41,382 nt of DNA from a virus. Of this stretch, positions 14,583-24,194 are shown in pieces. Location of the stretch: IMG/VR virus record IMGVR_UViG_3300036985_002084, positions 1 to 41,382 of that record. One strand, 5' to 3'. The translations under genes were made by a program, and so were the position numbers. Each line of letters begins with the position of its first letter. Positions within the stretch are counted from its first letter, which is position 1. Below the pieces are notes generated by a model. That model was not told where the DNA came from and searched no databases. It was given only the letters and a program-made list of their open reading frames with translations.

Positions 14583-16354
14583 TGGCCGAACAGATTGTCC
14601 AGATAATGTCAAAGCCCGGCATCAAACGGGACGGGACGAAGTTCGAGGGCGACCAGTATGTTGACGGGCAGTGGGTCCGTTTCCAGCGCGGTCTGCCGCG
14701 TAAGATGGGTGGCTACCGCTCGATCAACAAGTTCCTGCGCGGCCTGCCGCGTGCGCTCGCCGAGTACACGCAGGACTTGCTGACATACGTCCACGCAGGC
14801 TCGTCCGACCGCCTTGAGCGCTTCTTCATCGACGGCACGTACAACACGAGCGTCATCACCGACCGCACGCCCACGTCGGGCTTCACGGCAGACGATGCGA
14901 ACTTGTGGCAGTTCGCCACGTCCTACGACACAACCAACGGCAATCAACTCGTCGCGCAAGTCGCGCCAAACCTCAACTGCATCTGCAACAGCAGCGGCGG
15001 TGATCTCTTCGTCGGCAACCTCCTCGGCACGTCGGTCCTTACGCAAGTCACCACGGTGCCAGCCAACTTCAGCGTCACTGGCGGTGTCGTCACGCTGCCG
15101 CCGTACACGTTCGCCTTTGGCAATGACGGCTATGCGGCGTGGTCCGTACCCAACACGCCATCAGACTTCACCGGCTCTGGCTCAGGCAATGCGTACATCA
15201 CTGGTCAGAAGATCGTCAAAGGCATGCCACTGCGCGGCGGACCGGGCAACAGCCCGTCTGGCTTGTTCTGGTCGGCAGACAGCCTCATCCGTGCCAGCTA
15301 CGTCGGCGGCACGCCTATATTCCAATTCGACACCATCAGCACGCAGTCGTCGATCCTGTCGTCCAGCAGCGTCATTGAGTATGACGGCATCTTCTACTGG
15401 ATCGGCACAGACCGCTTCTTAATGTTCAACGGTGTCGTGCGCGAGATCGAGAACAACATCAATCTCAACTTCTTCTTCGACAACCTGAACTACGAGCAAC
15501 GCCAGAAGGTGTTCGCCGTGAAGGTGCCTCGCTTCGGCGAGATATGGTGGTGCTTCCCGTTCGGAGACAGCACCGAGCCGAACCACGCAATATGCTACAA
15601 CGTGCGTGAGAACACGTGGTACGACACGGAACTGCCCAACGGCGGACGCGGCGCGGGCATATTCCCTGCCGTCTTCCGTCAGCCGCTCATGTCTGGTGTT
15701 GCGCCGCAGGAGGCCGAGGCCGTTACGGCTGCGGTGGCTGCGGGCGGCACTGGGTACACCGTGGGCGACACGCTCACTGTCGTTGGCGGTCTAGGTCAAA
15801 TTGACACTGAATTGACGGTCTCGACCATCAGTAGCGGTGTTATCACCGGCGTCACCATCAGCAACGCAGGGCAGTACGCTACGGCTCCTTCCAACCCAGT
15901 CAGCGTGACTGGCGGGACGGGCAGCGCGGCCACGTTCACCCTGACGTTCGACAACCCGTACAAGTTCTGGGTTCACGAGGTCGGGACGGACGAGATCGAC
16001 GGCCTGACGCTCAACCCAATACAGTCGTACTTCGAGACTGCCGACTTGTGCCTGCCCGTCACTGCGCAGAAAAACAAGGCCCTGCAGGTGTTGATGCTTG
16101 AGCCTGACTTCGTGCAGAGCGGCGACATGACGCTGGAGGTGCGCGGCCGCGCGAACGCCCGCGCGCCAGAAGTCAACGGCATTGTGATGACGTTTGTCGA
16201 GACGCCGCAGACGCCGCAGGAGCAGGTTGTCTTCCTGAAGACGCAGCGCCGCGAGCTGCGCTTCCGCTTCGAGAGCAACACTCTCGGTGGGAATTATCAA
16301 ATGGGTCTCGTGCTTGCACACTTGCAAGAGGGCGACGGGACGACACTCGGATGA
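14582..16354 (+). CDS. Tail nozzle / packaged-DNA stabilisation protein (P22 gp10-like)
   Basis: 590 residues from ATG 14582, which overlaps the previous stop; an upstream in-frame ATG would run through the 58-residue gene. The N-terminus (SKPGIKRDGTKFEGDQYVDG, WVRFQRGLPRKMGGYRSI) and the central segments (FYWIGTDRFLMFNGVVREIE, FGEIWWCFPFGDSTEPNH, AICYNVRENTWYDTELPNGG) are typical of beta-propeller-like nozzle/gp10 proteins closing the tail tube. Residues about 405-480 carry an inserted Gly/Thr-rich module (GGTGYTVGDTLTVVGG, then GVTISNAGQYATAPSNPVS). That module is widely shared among phage structural proteins. The C-terminal strand region (KTQRRELRFRFESNTLGG) is intact. Confidence 0.8.
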   Translation: MAEQIVQIMSKPGIKRDGTKFEGDQYVDGQWVRFQRGLPRKMGGYRSINKFLRGLPRALAEYTQDLLTYVHAGSSDRLERFFIDGTYNTSVITDRTPTSGFTADDANLWQFATSYDTTNGNQLVAQVAPNLNCICNSSGGDLFVGNLLGTSVLTQVTTVPANFSVTGGVVTLPPYTFAFGNDGYAAWSVPNTPSDFTGSGSGNAYITGQKIVKGMPLRGGPGNSPSGLFWSADSLIRASYVGGTPIFQFDTISTQSSILSSSSVIEYDGIFYWIGTDRFLMFNGVVREIENNINLNFFFDNLNYEQRQKVFAVKVPRFGEIWWCFPFGDSTEPNHAICYNVRENTWYDTELPNGGRGAGIFPAVFRQPLMSGVAPQEAEAVTAAVAAGGTGYTVGDTLTVVGGLGQIDTELTVSTISSGVITGVTISNAGQYATAPSNPVSVTGGTGSAATFTLTFDNPYKFWVHEVGTDEIDGLTLNPIQSYFETADLCLPVTAQKNKALQVLMLEPDFVQSGDMTLEVRGRANARAPEVNGIVMTFVETPQTPQEQVVFLKTQRRELRFRFESNTLGGNYQMGLVLAHLQEGDGTTLG

Positions 16355-16587
16355 TCGACCCTCGCGGAATGACTTGGCAAGACTGGGCCTGTTCGGTTAT
16401 ACTGTCCGTCAACGACGCGTGGGCATTCGGTACGCCACCCGAAGAGGCCAAGTGGCAAGACTGGGCAATAGGGCTGTTGCGTGCCTCACCATTTACGCAA
16501 CAAATTATTCCTGATCCGTATCAGTTCTCTGATTGGCGTGAGTGGGGAATGCGTGTATATCCAATGCTCGAAGGTACAAGTCAATGA
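16351..16587 (+). CDS. Small Trp-rich hypothetical virion-block protein
   Basis: 78 residues, starting at an ATGA overlap with the nozzle gene and ending at an ATGA overlap with the next. Trp-rich: MTWQDWACSVILSVNDAW, EEAKWQDWAIGLLRA, FSDWREWGMRVYPMLEG. Two WQDWA/I repeats about 26 residues apart suggest a helical hairpin duplicated from one unit. Its tight linkage to nozzle and ejection genes suggests a virion or assembly role. I do not recognise the family. Confidence 0.65.
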   Translation: MIDPRGMTWQDWACSVILSVNDAWAFGTPPEEAKWQDWAIGLLRASPFTQQIIPDPYQFSDWREWGMRVYPMLEGTSQ

Positions 16588-19106
16588 ACTACATCCCCGG
16601 CTTCAGTAACTACTTGCAAAAGTCCGTACCTCGCTACGCTATCGGCGGCCGTGTCAATCAAGGCGAACCTCTGATCGACGACATGGAGTTCAGCGACTAC
16701 GGCCTTGGCGGCCCGATGATGGGCGCAGCAGTTGTCGGCGCGGAACTGGCTAGCCCCATGTACGGTGGCCCAGAGGGGGATGTGTCTTACACTGGTGGAA
16801 TGGGCAACGCTAACCCCGGAACTGAAGCTGAACGCCGACAAGCGATATTAGACGTAAACCCTTATGTTGCGCCTACCGAGGGCATGAACCTCGATCCGAT
16901 TACGAGTAGAGGACAGACTGGCTACTACTTTGCAAACGAACTGGGCTTGCCTGCGCGTTACGGCGATGTTGGTTCGCCAAAGCCCGCTGACCCCGCGACG
17001 TATGACCCGAACGCAAAGTATATTGCGCCAATGCCGGGCTTTGTGCCCGTTGACCCGAACGCCACATATCGCCTCGTTAATGGTGGCACAGATGGCAGCG
17101 TTGTGTATGCTGGCGCGGGTGAAGAAGGTCTGCGCAACGTATTCCAGCAAGCCAACCAACTTACTATGGACAACCCCAAGAACGCATACTGGGGCGTAGA
17201 AGTCCTTGACCCAGCCACAGGCCAATACAAGCGCGTCGCCGAGAACCAAGGGCCAAACGGCCTCGGCATCGTTGGCGACATCGCAGGCGTTGCGCTGCCT
17301 ATCGCCGCAGCCATCGCAACTGGCGGTGCGAGCCTTGGTGTGCAGATAGCTGCGGGCGCTGCGGCTGGTGGCCTCGGCGGCTTCCTGTCCGGCAAGGACA
17401 TCCTCAAGTCCGCGCTAATTGGTGGCGCAACTGCGGGCATAGGCAACGCCTCGGGCCTCAACGACGCTATCGGCGGCGCACTCGGAAAAGCTGGCGGCGC
17501 ACTCGGCCTTGGCGGAGCTGCGGCCGGTGGTCTAGCTAACGCCGCAGGGGAGGCAACGGGCGACATCGTCGTAACAGGATTGTCGAAGGCGTTACAAGGC
17601 GCTGGTTCTGGTGTGCTGCAAGGCTTGACATCCGCTGCATCAAACAATTTAGGTGGCTTGACTGGCTACAAGACGCCAGCGGAGCAATTTGCGCAACAGC
17701 CATCACCGATAGCGGAGCCTTTGGCCCCTTACGACGGGATAAACGTAATTGGAAACACAGCCGTAGCTCCTGTTCCAAACTACAGCGGCGCGCTGTCTGG
17801 CGTGTTTGAACCAATAGCCACGGACTTCTTACCCAAGGGCGGACTGCCTGAACCGCTACCGTCGGAGCCTACGCCAGTGGTAGAACCTACACCCGCAGAC
17901 GACACTATCGTTGTCAGCGGGAACAGGGCTCCACCAGTGTCGGGTTCTGGTTCGCCTTTCGGCGCAGCGTTCTCCATTCCCGTCAACGCGATGCTTTCGG
18001 GCGCATTTAACGCAGCGCAGCCCCTTCCGCAGCAACAGCCCACTGCGCAGGAACCAACGGCGGAAGACATCGAAGCGGCAAAGAACCCGATGGTCGTCAC
18101 TGGAGGCGGACTGGAAAGTCTTAATCCAGATGAAATACTCCTCGCTTTGTCTGGCGTTGGTGGCCTTGCCGCTGCCACAGCAGGCGGCGGTGCTGGCGCA
18201 AGCTCAAACGTCGTTAACGGCATTGACCAAGCCAACGGTGACATCGTTGTCAGTAAAGCAAAGCCATATCTGTCACCTGAAGCATTGGCTGCTGTAATGG
18301 CCAGTGGCGCTCCTACCAGTCTACTACCTGACAACTTCTTTGAGCCACCATCGACAGACGTAAATAAGAAGCTCACTGCCAAAGACATTGCGGACTACCT
18401 GCGCCTCGCCAGCCTTGGCGTAAGCACCGTTGGCGGCCTCCTCGGTGACAAGGGTGGTGGCTCTGGCGGCACCATACCCGCAGGCATGGGCGGTCTTAGC
18501 TCGGTCTTCGGCAAGCAACTGCCAACGTCGACATTGCTGGGCGGCGCTGGCGGTGGTGCGCTTCCTGCGTCCACGCTGGCGGCACAAGGCTTCCGCAGCC
18601 CGCAGAACTATTACCGCTACGGTTACGGCCCAGAGCAGAGCTTCTTCGACTACGCCACACAGGGCGCACCGAACACCAGCCGCGCGTACACTGGCTACGA
18701 GGGCACGACGGCAGAGGACGCATTTGCACCGCAGCCAATGCGTATGGCCACGCCGCAGATTACACTGCCGCAGCCGATCACGACGCCTATACCAAACAAC
18801 CCCGCAGGCCCGTCGATGTACGCTCCAGAAGTTGATAGCATGCGCTTTGCGCGTGGTGGCTTTGCCGTCGAGGGTGCAGGTGACGGTCGCGACGACAAGA
18901 TCCCCGCGCTCCTGTCCGACGGCGAGTACGTCTTCGACGCGGAGACCGTGGCGCTACTCGGCAACGGATCTAACAAGGCAGGCGCGAAGCTACTCGACAG
19001 CTTCCGCGTAAAAGTTCGCAAGCAGAAGGGCAAGAAGCTCGCTCGCGGTAAATTCAGTGATAACGCAAAAAGGCCAGAGCAGTACATGGCCGGAGGACCA
19101 GCATAA
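16584..19106 (+). CDS. Large glycine-rich virion protein, ejection or tape-measure-like
   Basis: 840 residues from ATG 16584 (ATGA overlap). N-terminus MNYIPGFSNYLQKSVPRYA then a Gly-rich stretch. Residues about 225-310 are small-residue hydrophobic helices (GDIAGVALPIAAAIATGGAS, AAGAAAGGLGGFLSG) like those of phage ejection or tape-measure proteins that insert in membranes. Four strand-like repeats of DIVVTG/TIVVSGNR/MVVTGGG/DIVVSK type lie in the middle. The C-terminal 80 residues (FARGGFAVEGAGDGRDDKIP, ALLSDGEYVFDAETVALLGN) form the domain often found at the end of tape-measure-like proteins. Likely an internal virion protein released with the DNA. No peptidoglycan hydrolase motif seen. 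Confidence 0.7.
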   Translation: MNYIPGFSNYLQKSVPRYAIGGRVNQGEPLIDDMEFSDYGLGGPMMGAAVVGAELASPMYGGPEGDVSYTGGMGNANPGTEAERRQAILDVNPYVAPTEGMNLDPITSRGQTGYYFANELGLPARYGDVGSPKPADPATYDPNAKYIAPMPGFVPVDPNATYRLVNGGTDGSVVYAGAGEEGLRNVFQQANQLTMDNPKNAYWGVEVLDPATGQYKRVAENQGPNGLGIVGDIAGVALPIAAAIATGGASLGVQIAAGAAAGGLGGFLSGKDILKSALIGGATAGIGNASGLNDAIGGALGKAGGALGLGGAAAGGLANAAGEATGDIVVTGLSKALQGAGSGVLQGLTSAASNNLGGLTGYKTPAEQFAQQPSPIAEPLAPYDGINVIGNTAVAPVPNYSGALSGVFEPIATDFLPKGGLPEPLPSEPTPVVEPTPADDTIVVSGNRAPPVSGSGSPFGAAFSIPVNAMLSGAFNAAQPLPQQQPTAQEPTAEDIEAAKNPMVVTGGGLESLNPDEILLALSGVGGLAAATAGGGAGASSNVVNGIDQANGDIVVSKAKPYLSPEALAAVMASGAPTSLLPDNFFEPPSTDVNKKLTAKDIADYLRLASLGVSTVGGLLGDKGGGSGGTIPAGMGGLSSVFGKQLPTSTLLGGAGGGALPASTLAAQGFRSPQNYYRYGYGPEQSFFDYATQGAPNTSRAYTGYEGTTAEDAFAPQPMRMATPQITLPQPITTPIPNNPAGPSMYAPEVDSMRFARGGFAVEGAGDGRDDKIPALLSDGEYVFDAETVALLGNGSNKAGAKLLDSFRVKVRKQKGKKLARGKFSDNAKRPEQYMAGGPA

Positions 19107-20182
19107 TGGCGCTTACAGACTTTCTCAATAACGGGCAGTTGCCCACTGGCTCGACCTTCAAGTCGCTCACCAGCGAGACCGTGCTGCCCGACTGGTACAC
19201 GAACTACGCCATGCAGTTGCTGTCCAACCAGCAAGCCCTCGCCGCGCAACCACTGCCGACGTACCAAGGCCCGCGCGTAGCGGAATTCTCGCCGACAATG
19301 CAGCAAGGCTTCGGCATGGCCGGTCAAGCAGCCACGGCCTATCAGCCAGCGCTTAATGCCGCCACGCAGGCAACGCAGGGTGCCATCAATGCGCCGGGCG
19401 GCCTTGGCGCGGCAGCGCCGTACCTCGGTGCGGCAGGCGCATCGTCCGTGTCGAACATCGGCCAGTACATGAACCCATACACGGATCAGGTCGTCAACCG
19501 CATTGGCGAACTGGGCCGACGCAACCTAAACGAAAACCTTTTGCCTGACGTTGAAGGACGTTACGTCAAGGCTGGCCAACTCGGCTTTGGTTCGCGCGAC
19601 GAAAACATGGGCGGCACGCCATCGGGGATGATGACCGACACGGCGCGCGCCCTTCGCGACACAAACGCCGACATCCTCGGGCAGCAGGCGGTTGCCCTTC
19701 GCAGCGGCTTTACCGATGCCACAGGCCTTGCGAGCACTGATCTGGCCCGCCAAGCCGCCCTCGCCACAACGGCAGGCAGCCTCGGCGGGCAGGATCTGTC
19801 GCGTCAAATTACTGGCGCAGGACAGCTTGGCGAACTCGGTACGGCTGCGCAGACGCTCGGCATTACCGGCGCGGGCGCACTGCAGCAAGTTGGCGGGGCG
19901 CAGCAGGGTCAGGCTCAGAAGAACCTCGACGTGGCATACGCTGACTTCTTGCGTCAGCAGGGCTACCCACAGTCGCAGATTGATGCTACACTGCGTACGT
20001 TTAGCGGTGCGCTTTCTGGTGTGCCGAAGGCGACTAAGGAAGAAGGCATCGTGCCACTCGGCTATCAAGAAAAACTAGCGCCAAGCACAGGCGAGACAAT
20101 CGGCGGTGGATTGGCAGCCCTTGGTGCCATATTGGGCAATTCGCAGTCTGGATCGGCGCTCAATAAGTTGTTGGGAATTTAA
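19106..20182 (+). CDS. Internal virion / ejection protein, Ala-Gly-rich helical
   Basis: 358 residues, TAATG overlap with the previous gene. N-terminus SETVLPDWYTNYAMQLLSNQ, then a Gln/Ala/Gly-rich helical body (QQGFGMAGQAATAYQPALNA). The conserved-looking middle NPYTDQVVNRIGELGRRNLN is followed by GRYVKAGQLGFGSRDENMGG and the C-terminal QKNLDVAYADFLRQQGYPQS. The last motif is a frequent signature of virion proteins next to tape-measure or ejection genes in aquatic podoviruses. Probably part of the ejected complex. No enzymatic motif. Confidence 0.7.
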   Translation: MALTDFLNNGQLPTGSTFKSLTSETVLPDWYTNYAMQLLSNQQALAAQPLPTYQGPRVAEFSPTMQQGFGMAGQAATAYQPALNAATQATQGAINAPGGLGAAAPYLGAAGASSVSNIGQYMNPYTDQVVNRIGELGRRNLNENLLPDVEGRYVKAGQLGFGSRDENMGGTPSGMMTDTARALRDTNADILGQQAVALRSGFTDATGLASTDLARQAALATTAGSLGGQDLSRQITGAGQLGELGTAAQTLGITGAGALQQVGGAQQGQAQKNLDVAYADFLRQQGYPQSQIDATLRTFSGALSGVPKATKEEGIVPLGYQEKLAPSTGETIGGGLAALGAILGNSQSGSALNKLLGI

Positions 20183-20184
20183 CG

Positions 20185-20850
20185 ATGTACGAAGACGACA
20201 CCAGCGCCGAGGATCAAGAACGGGTAGAGGCAATGTCCAACGTGGCGGCCCAAGGTGGTGGGGCCTTAGACTTTGCGCAACTTAGCGATCCAACAAAAGT
20301 GCCGGGCCTCTTGCAGGCGATATACCAAAGGCAGTTGCGCGCAGTGGACAAGCAAGAAGCTGGCAACAAGGCCCGCTTTGATGCCGGTACGGCGCTCATT
20401 AAAGAGCGCAACAAAGGCCCGACGCAGTCCGAGCAGCTCTTCATGCTGTCCAAGGCGCTTCTCGCGCCGAGGGACTATCGCGGCTTTGGCGGCACTGTAG
20501 GCAAGATTTCCGGCGCGTTCAGCGACATATCCGACGTAGAGCGTAAGGCTCGCGAGCAGCGCAACGCGCAACTGGCGGCGCTGCAGAACCAGTACATGGA
20601 GAAGAGTGACACCTTCGATGTCGACCGCGCCAAGGCTGCAGCGGACGTCCTGAAGACGGCCGTACCACTGTTTAAGCCAAGCACAAAAGCACCGTACAGG
20701 TACGACATCGACGCAAAGGGAACCCTTCGTGAAATACCAAACGAAGTGCACCGCCCGAAGACCCCTGCGCAATACGACGCAATTCCTATTGGCGAGTATT
20801 ACGTAGTGCCTTCCGGCCCAGATGCCGGTAAAGTTATCCCGAAACAATAA
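20185..20850 (+). CDS. Virion-block coiled-coil protein
   Basis: 221 residues, starting 2 bases after the previous stop. An acidic start (MYEDDTSAEDQERVEAM) is followed by helices (LLQAIYQRQLRAVDKQEAGN), a short motif SEQLFMLSKALLAPRDYRGF, and a long helix (ISDVERKAREQRNAQLAALQ). The C-terminus is extended (PIGEYYVVPSGPDAGKVIP). The middle motif is common in proteins that travel with ejection proteins. A scaffolding or ejection accessory role is inferred from neighbours. Confidence 0.65.
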   Translation: MYEDDTSAEDQERVEAMSNVAAQGGGALDFAQLSDPTKVPGLLQAIYQRQLRAVDKQEAGNKARFDAGTALIKERNKGPTQSEQLFMLSKALLAPRDYRGFGGTVGKISGAFSDISDVERKAREQRNAQLAALQNQYMEKSDTFDVDRAKAAADVLKTAVPLFKPSTKAPYRYDIDAKGTLREIPNEVHRPKTPAQYDAIPIGEYYVVPSGPDAGKVIPKQ

Positions 20851-20867
20851 GGGCGCAGGAGATTAAA

Positions 20868-23800
20868 ATGGTAGATTTTTGGTCAAAAGACCTCAAAGCG
20901 GCTAAGGCCGCCGAGAGCAGCAGCCCTGAAGGGACCAAGACGTCGCAGGAAGGCATTAAGCGCGGTCAAGACATTGCAGTCAATGAAGCGACTATGGACG
21001 CCCAAATCCGCAAGGCAAACGCGGACGCCGCTACGGCCGAGGCTAACGCCATAAAGGCAAAAGCCGACGCAGCGAAGGGCCCAGTCAAAAGCGCAACGGA
21101 AGTAGCACTTGAAGCCAAAACGAAAGGCGCGCAGTCTCGCGCTGCCGTCGTGCGCGCGCAGATGCTGAGAAGCATGCAGTTGTACAAGGACGACATCAAA
21201 GGCAATCCGGCGACGCGCGCTTTCGGTTACGCCGAGTACTTCGACAAGCCGAGCCTCGGTGGTATCGTTCCTGCGATACCGCAGTTTGAAAGATTTACCA
21301 AAGCCAACGCAGCCATCCTGCCGCTGATCCGTCCTCTTGTGGCCCAGTCCGCAAAAGAAGGTGACAGTGACAAGGAAATGGCGGTCTTCATGGCCTATAT
21401 TCCTGAAGCTGGCGACAGCGACATAGCCATTGAGAGTAAGTACGAAATGCTCGACATGCTTATCGCAGGCATGGCCGACGGCAAGCTGCCCCGAGAAGTC
21501 CTAGCGCTCGGAACCAAGCCGCGCAGCTTGGACGAGGTTGAGGCCTCAATCCGTCGCGAGTTGTCGCCGAATGAGGTTAAGGGCTATCGCCTCCCGCAAG
21601 AGACGGAAGACCGCATCCGCGCGTTGTACGACCAAAAGAAACTGACACCAGAAAATTACGCCGCCGTTGTTATGGACGGCGCGATAAAGGCTGGCGTTCC
21701 GACGGACGAGGCATTCGTGGCCGACGCTCTTGCGCAAGGCAAGACCACCGTCGACAATATGAACAAGGACGTCGGGTGGGGCGGCTTTAGCTACGATCTG
21801 GTGGATAAAGAAGAGAAGGAAAACATGGGCCTGCTTGGCGCGTCTGCGCGCGGCGTCGTCAACCTTCCTTACAGTGCACTCGAAACCTTCGGCGAAACCG
21901 GCCGCGCACTGACGGTTAACCTGCCCGAGACCGCGCAGTTTATGGGCAAAGTGGCGGGTGACATAATTGGCGTCACAGACGGCGAGACCATCGCCGCCAT
22001 CGGCGAGCATTACGCCAATCAGTACGGCACCGAGCAAGGTTTCCTTGAGGCACTTGCCGAACGCCCTGCCGAGATCCTGATGGACGCCAGCACGGTTGTT
22101 GGCGGCCTCGGCGCGGTGGGTAAAGTCGCAAAGGCTACTGAATTAAGCAAGCTACTCGACCCTGTCCGCTTGGCCACACGCGTTGCAAAGATGCCGTTTC
22201 AAGCCAGTAACGTCGTTGCAAAAGCAACCGGCGAAGTCGGCGCGAACGTCCTCGGCGTGACGACTGGCGCTGGTATCGAGGCCGTCAAAGAGGCGGTTCG
22301 CGCTGGTAAGGCAGGCGGCGAAAAGGGTGCGGCATTCGTTGAGAACATGCGTGGCGGCGGCGACATGGAAGCCATCTTGGCCCAAGCTCGCGAGGCTGTC
22401 GGCAACATCCGCAAGGATGCCTCGGAGGCATACCGCAACGGCATGGTCGATGTTGCCAAGGACAAAACAATCCTTGACTTCCAACCCATATACGACCGAC
22501 TGGGCAAGTTGCGTGACCGCGCGTTTATGGGCGATAAGGTTAAGAACCCCTCGGCCGCTGCCGTGTACGAAAAGGCAAAGGGCATTGTGGACGATTGGGC
22601 CGCAGGCGATCCTGCGCAGTTCCACACACCAGAAGGTATGGACGGCCTGAAGCAACGCCTCGGGGATCTGTCTAACGACTTTGCCACAGATAACAACCGC
22701 CGCGCGGCATCTATTGCAACCGGTATTTATGGCGAAGTGCGCGACGTCGTGGCCAAACAAGTGCCCGGATATGCTAAGGTCATGAAGCAGTATCAGACTG
22801 CAGCGGAGCAGCTTTCTGACATCGAGCGTTCGCTGTCGTTGAAAACTGGCGCGCCAGTTGATACCAGCATCCGTAAGCTACAGTCGATCTTGCGCAACAA
22901 CGCAAATACCAACTATGGCCGCCGCGTTGACCTTGGTCGTACTTTAGAGGAAGCCGGTGCAGACACCATGTTCCCAGCAATGGCTGGGCAACAGTTAAGT
23001 GCTACCACGCCACGCGGCCTTGGTGCTGTAACGGCAGGCGGTGGTGTCATAGGCGCGATACCGACTGGCGGCACGTCACTAATAGCGTTGCCTTTGGCAT
23101 CGCCACGTCTCGTTGGTGAGGCTGCGTATGCTGGCGGCCGTTTTGCTGGCGGAGCGTCGGACTTTGCGCAAAACTTGGCAAGCCGCGCCGCGCCTATCAG
23201 CGACACTGTGACAAAACTTGCGTCGAAATACCGCTTGCCAGTATACGGGGCCGTGGGCGCGGCAAACGTCATTGAGCAAGCTTCCCAGCCAGAAGACGTG
23301 CAAGTTACCGCAGTTAGCGGCTACCCACAGCAGCCTGCGGCCGATCTTGCCGCGCGTTACCCGCAAGCTGCGCCGCAAGCGCCTGCACCCCAAGCGCCCG
23401 TGGTTGACGATATGTCAATCGACGCCATGAACGCGTCGCCAGAGGGCATTGTGATTGACAAAGTTACGGGGCGCGAGGTGACGTTTGATCCAGATACTGG
23501 CCGCAGGTTTTATGCCGACACCGGCGAGGAGTACGACAGCCCTGAAATCGGCATGTACCGTGGCGGCCGCGTGCAGAAGTTTGGCAATGGCGGCCAGCCA
23601 AAATCGGAAGGCTATGACTACGGCAACGCGGCTCGCACGTTCGGCCAAGGCCTGACCTTCGGCTTTGGTGACGAGATCGAGGCGCGCTTGCGCACACTCG
23701 CGTCTAAAGACCCAAACGCGTACCGTAATGAAGTCAACCGCATTCGCATGATGCAGGAGCGTTACGGCGAAGCTAACCCCAAAATGGCTATGGCGCTTGA

Positions 23801-24191
23801 GGGCGCAGGCATGATCGGCGGCTCAATGCTTGCACCAAGCCTTGGCGGCGCGCGGATACTTGCAAGTGCGCCACGTGCTGTACGTTTTCTTGCCCATGGG
23901 GCCGACGACTTAGGCCAAGGCGCACTATACGCCGCAGGCCAAGCACGGACGATGCGCGACGAGCCTATGAGGGACAAAGCTGGGCGGGTACTGCGGGATA
24001 AAGCGGGCCGCCCCATACTGGGTGGAGGTGTCGCGAGTACCATTCGTGAGGAGGCCCCGATCAACGCCGCGTTCTACTTAGGAGCGTCAGGCGCAGGTGC
24101 GGGTGGTAAGTACGCCGTGAAGAAAGCAGTTGGCACTAATCGCGGCTACCAAGCTGCGCTGACTGCCAAGCGTTTACTCGGAAAGAACTAA
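20868..24191 (+). CDS. Very large internal virion (ejection) protein
   Basis: 1107 residues with a good ribosome site (AGGAG, 7 bases before ATG). The order is: an N-terminal coiled coil rich in Ala/Lys (about 30-110), a helical mid-region (about 110-330), amphipathic or membrane-active segments (about 320-480, e.g. GLLGASARGVVNLPYSALET), and a long helical region to about 730. A Gly/Pro-rich linker (about 810-900, PQAAPQAPAPQAPVVDD) leads to a last domain (YDYGNAARTFGQGLTFGFGD onward) with Gly-rich helices (GAGMIGGSMLAPSLGGARIL). This looks like a DNA-ejectosome channel protein. A small internal repeat (DKAGRVLRDKAGRP) lies near residue 1038. No transglycosylase motif is apparent. Confidence 0.7.
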   Translation: MVDFWSKDLKAAKAAESSSPEGTKTSQEGIKRGQDIAVNEATMDAQIRKANADAATAEANAIKAKADAAKGPVKSATEVALEAKTKGAQSRAAVVRAQMLRSMQLYKDDIKGNPATRAFGYAEYFDKPSLGGIVPAIPQFERFTKANAAILPLIRPLVAQSAKEGDSDKEMAVFMAYIPEAGDSDIAIESKYEMLDMLIAGMADGKLPREVLALGTKPRSLDEVEASIRRELSPNEVKGYRLPQETEDRIRALYDQKKLTPENYAAVVMDGAIKAGVPTDEAFVADALAQGKTTVDNMNKDVGWGGFSYDLVDKEEKENMGLLGASARGVVNLPYSALETFGETGRALTVNLPETAQFMGKVAGDIIGVTDGETIAAIGEHYANQYGTEQGFLEALAERPAEILMDASTVVGGLGAVGKVAKATELSKLLDPVRLATRVAKMPFQASNVVAKATGEVGANVLGVTTGAGIEAVKEAVRAGKAGGEKGAAFVENMRGGGDMEAILAQAREAVGNIRKDASEAYRNGMVDVAKDKTILDFQPIYDRLGKLRDRAFMGDKVKNPSAAAVYEKAKGIVDDWAAGDPAQFHTPEGMDGLKQRLGDLSNDFATDNNRRAASIATGIYGEVRDVVAKQVPGYAKVMKQYQTAAEQLSDIERSLSLKTGAPVDTSIRKLQSILRNNANTNYGRRVDLGRTLEEAGADTMFPAMAGQQLSATTPRGLGAVTAGGGVIGAIPTGGTSLIALPLASPRLVGEAAYAGGRFAGGASDFAQNLASRAAPISDTVTKLASKYRLPVYGAVGAANVIEQASQPEDVQVTAVSGYPQQPAADLAARYPQAAPQAPAPQAPVVDDMSIDAMNASPEGIVIDKVTGREVTFDPDTGRRFYADTGEEYDSPEIGMYRGGRVQKFGNGGQPKSEGYDYGNAARTFGQGLTFGFGDEIEARLRTLASKDPNAYRNEVNRIRMMQERYGEANPKMAMALEGAGMIGGSMLAPSLGGARILASAPRAVRFLAHGADDLGQGALYAAGQARTMRDEPMRDKAGRVLRDKAGRPILGGGVASTIREEAPINAAFYLGASGAGAGGKYAVKKAVGTNRGYQAALTAKRLLGKN

Positions 24192-24194
24192 GGG

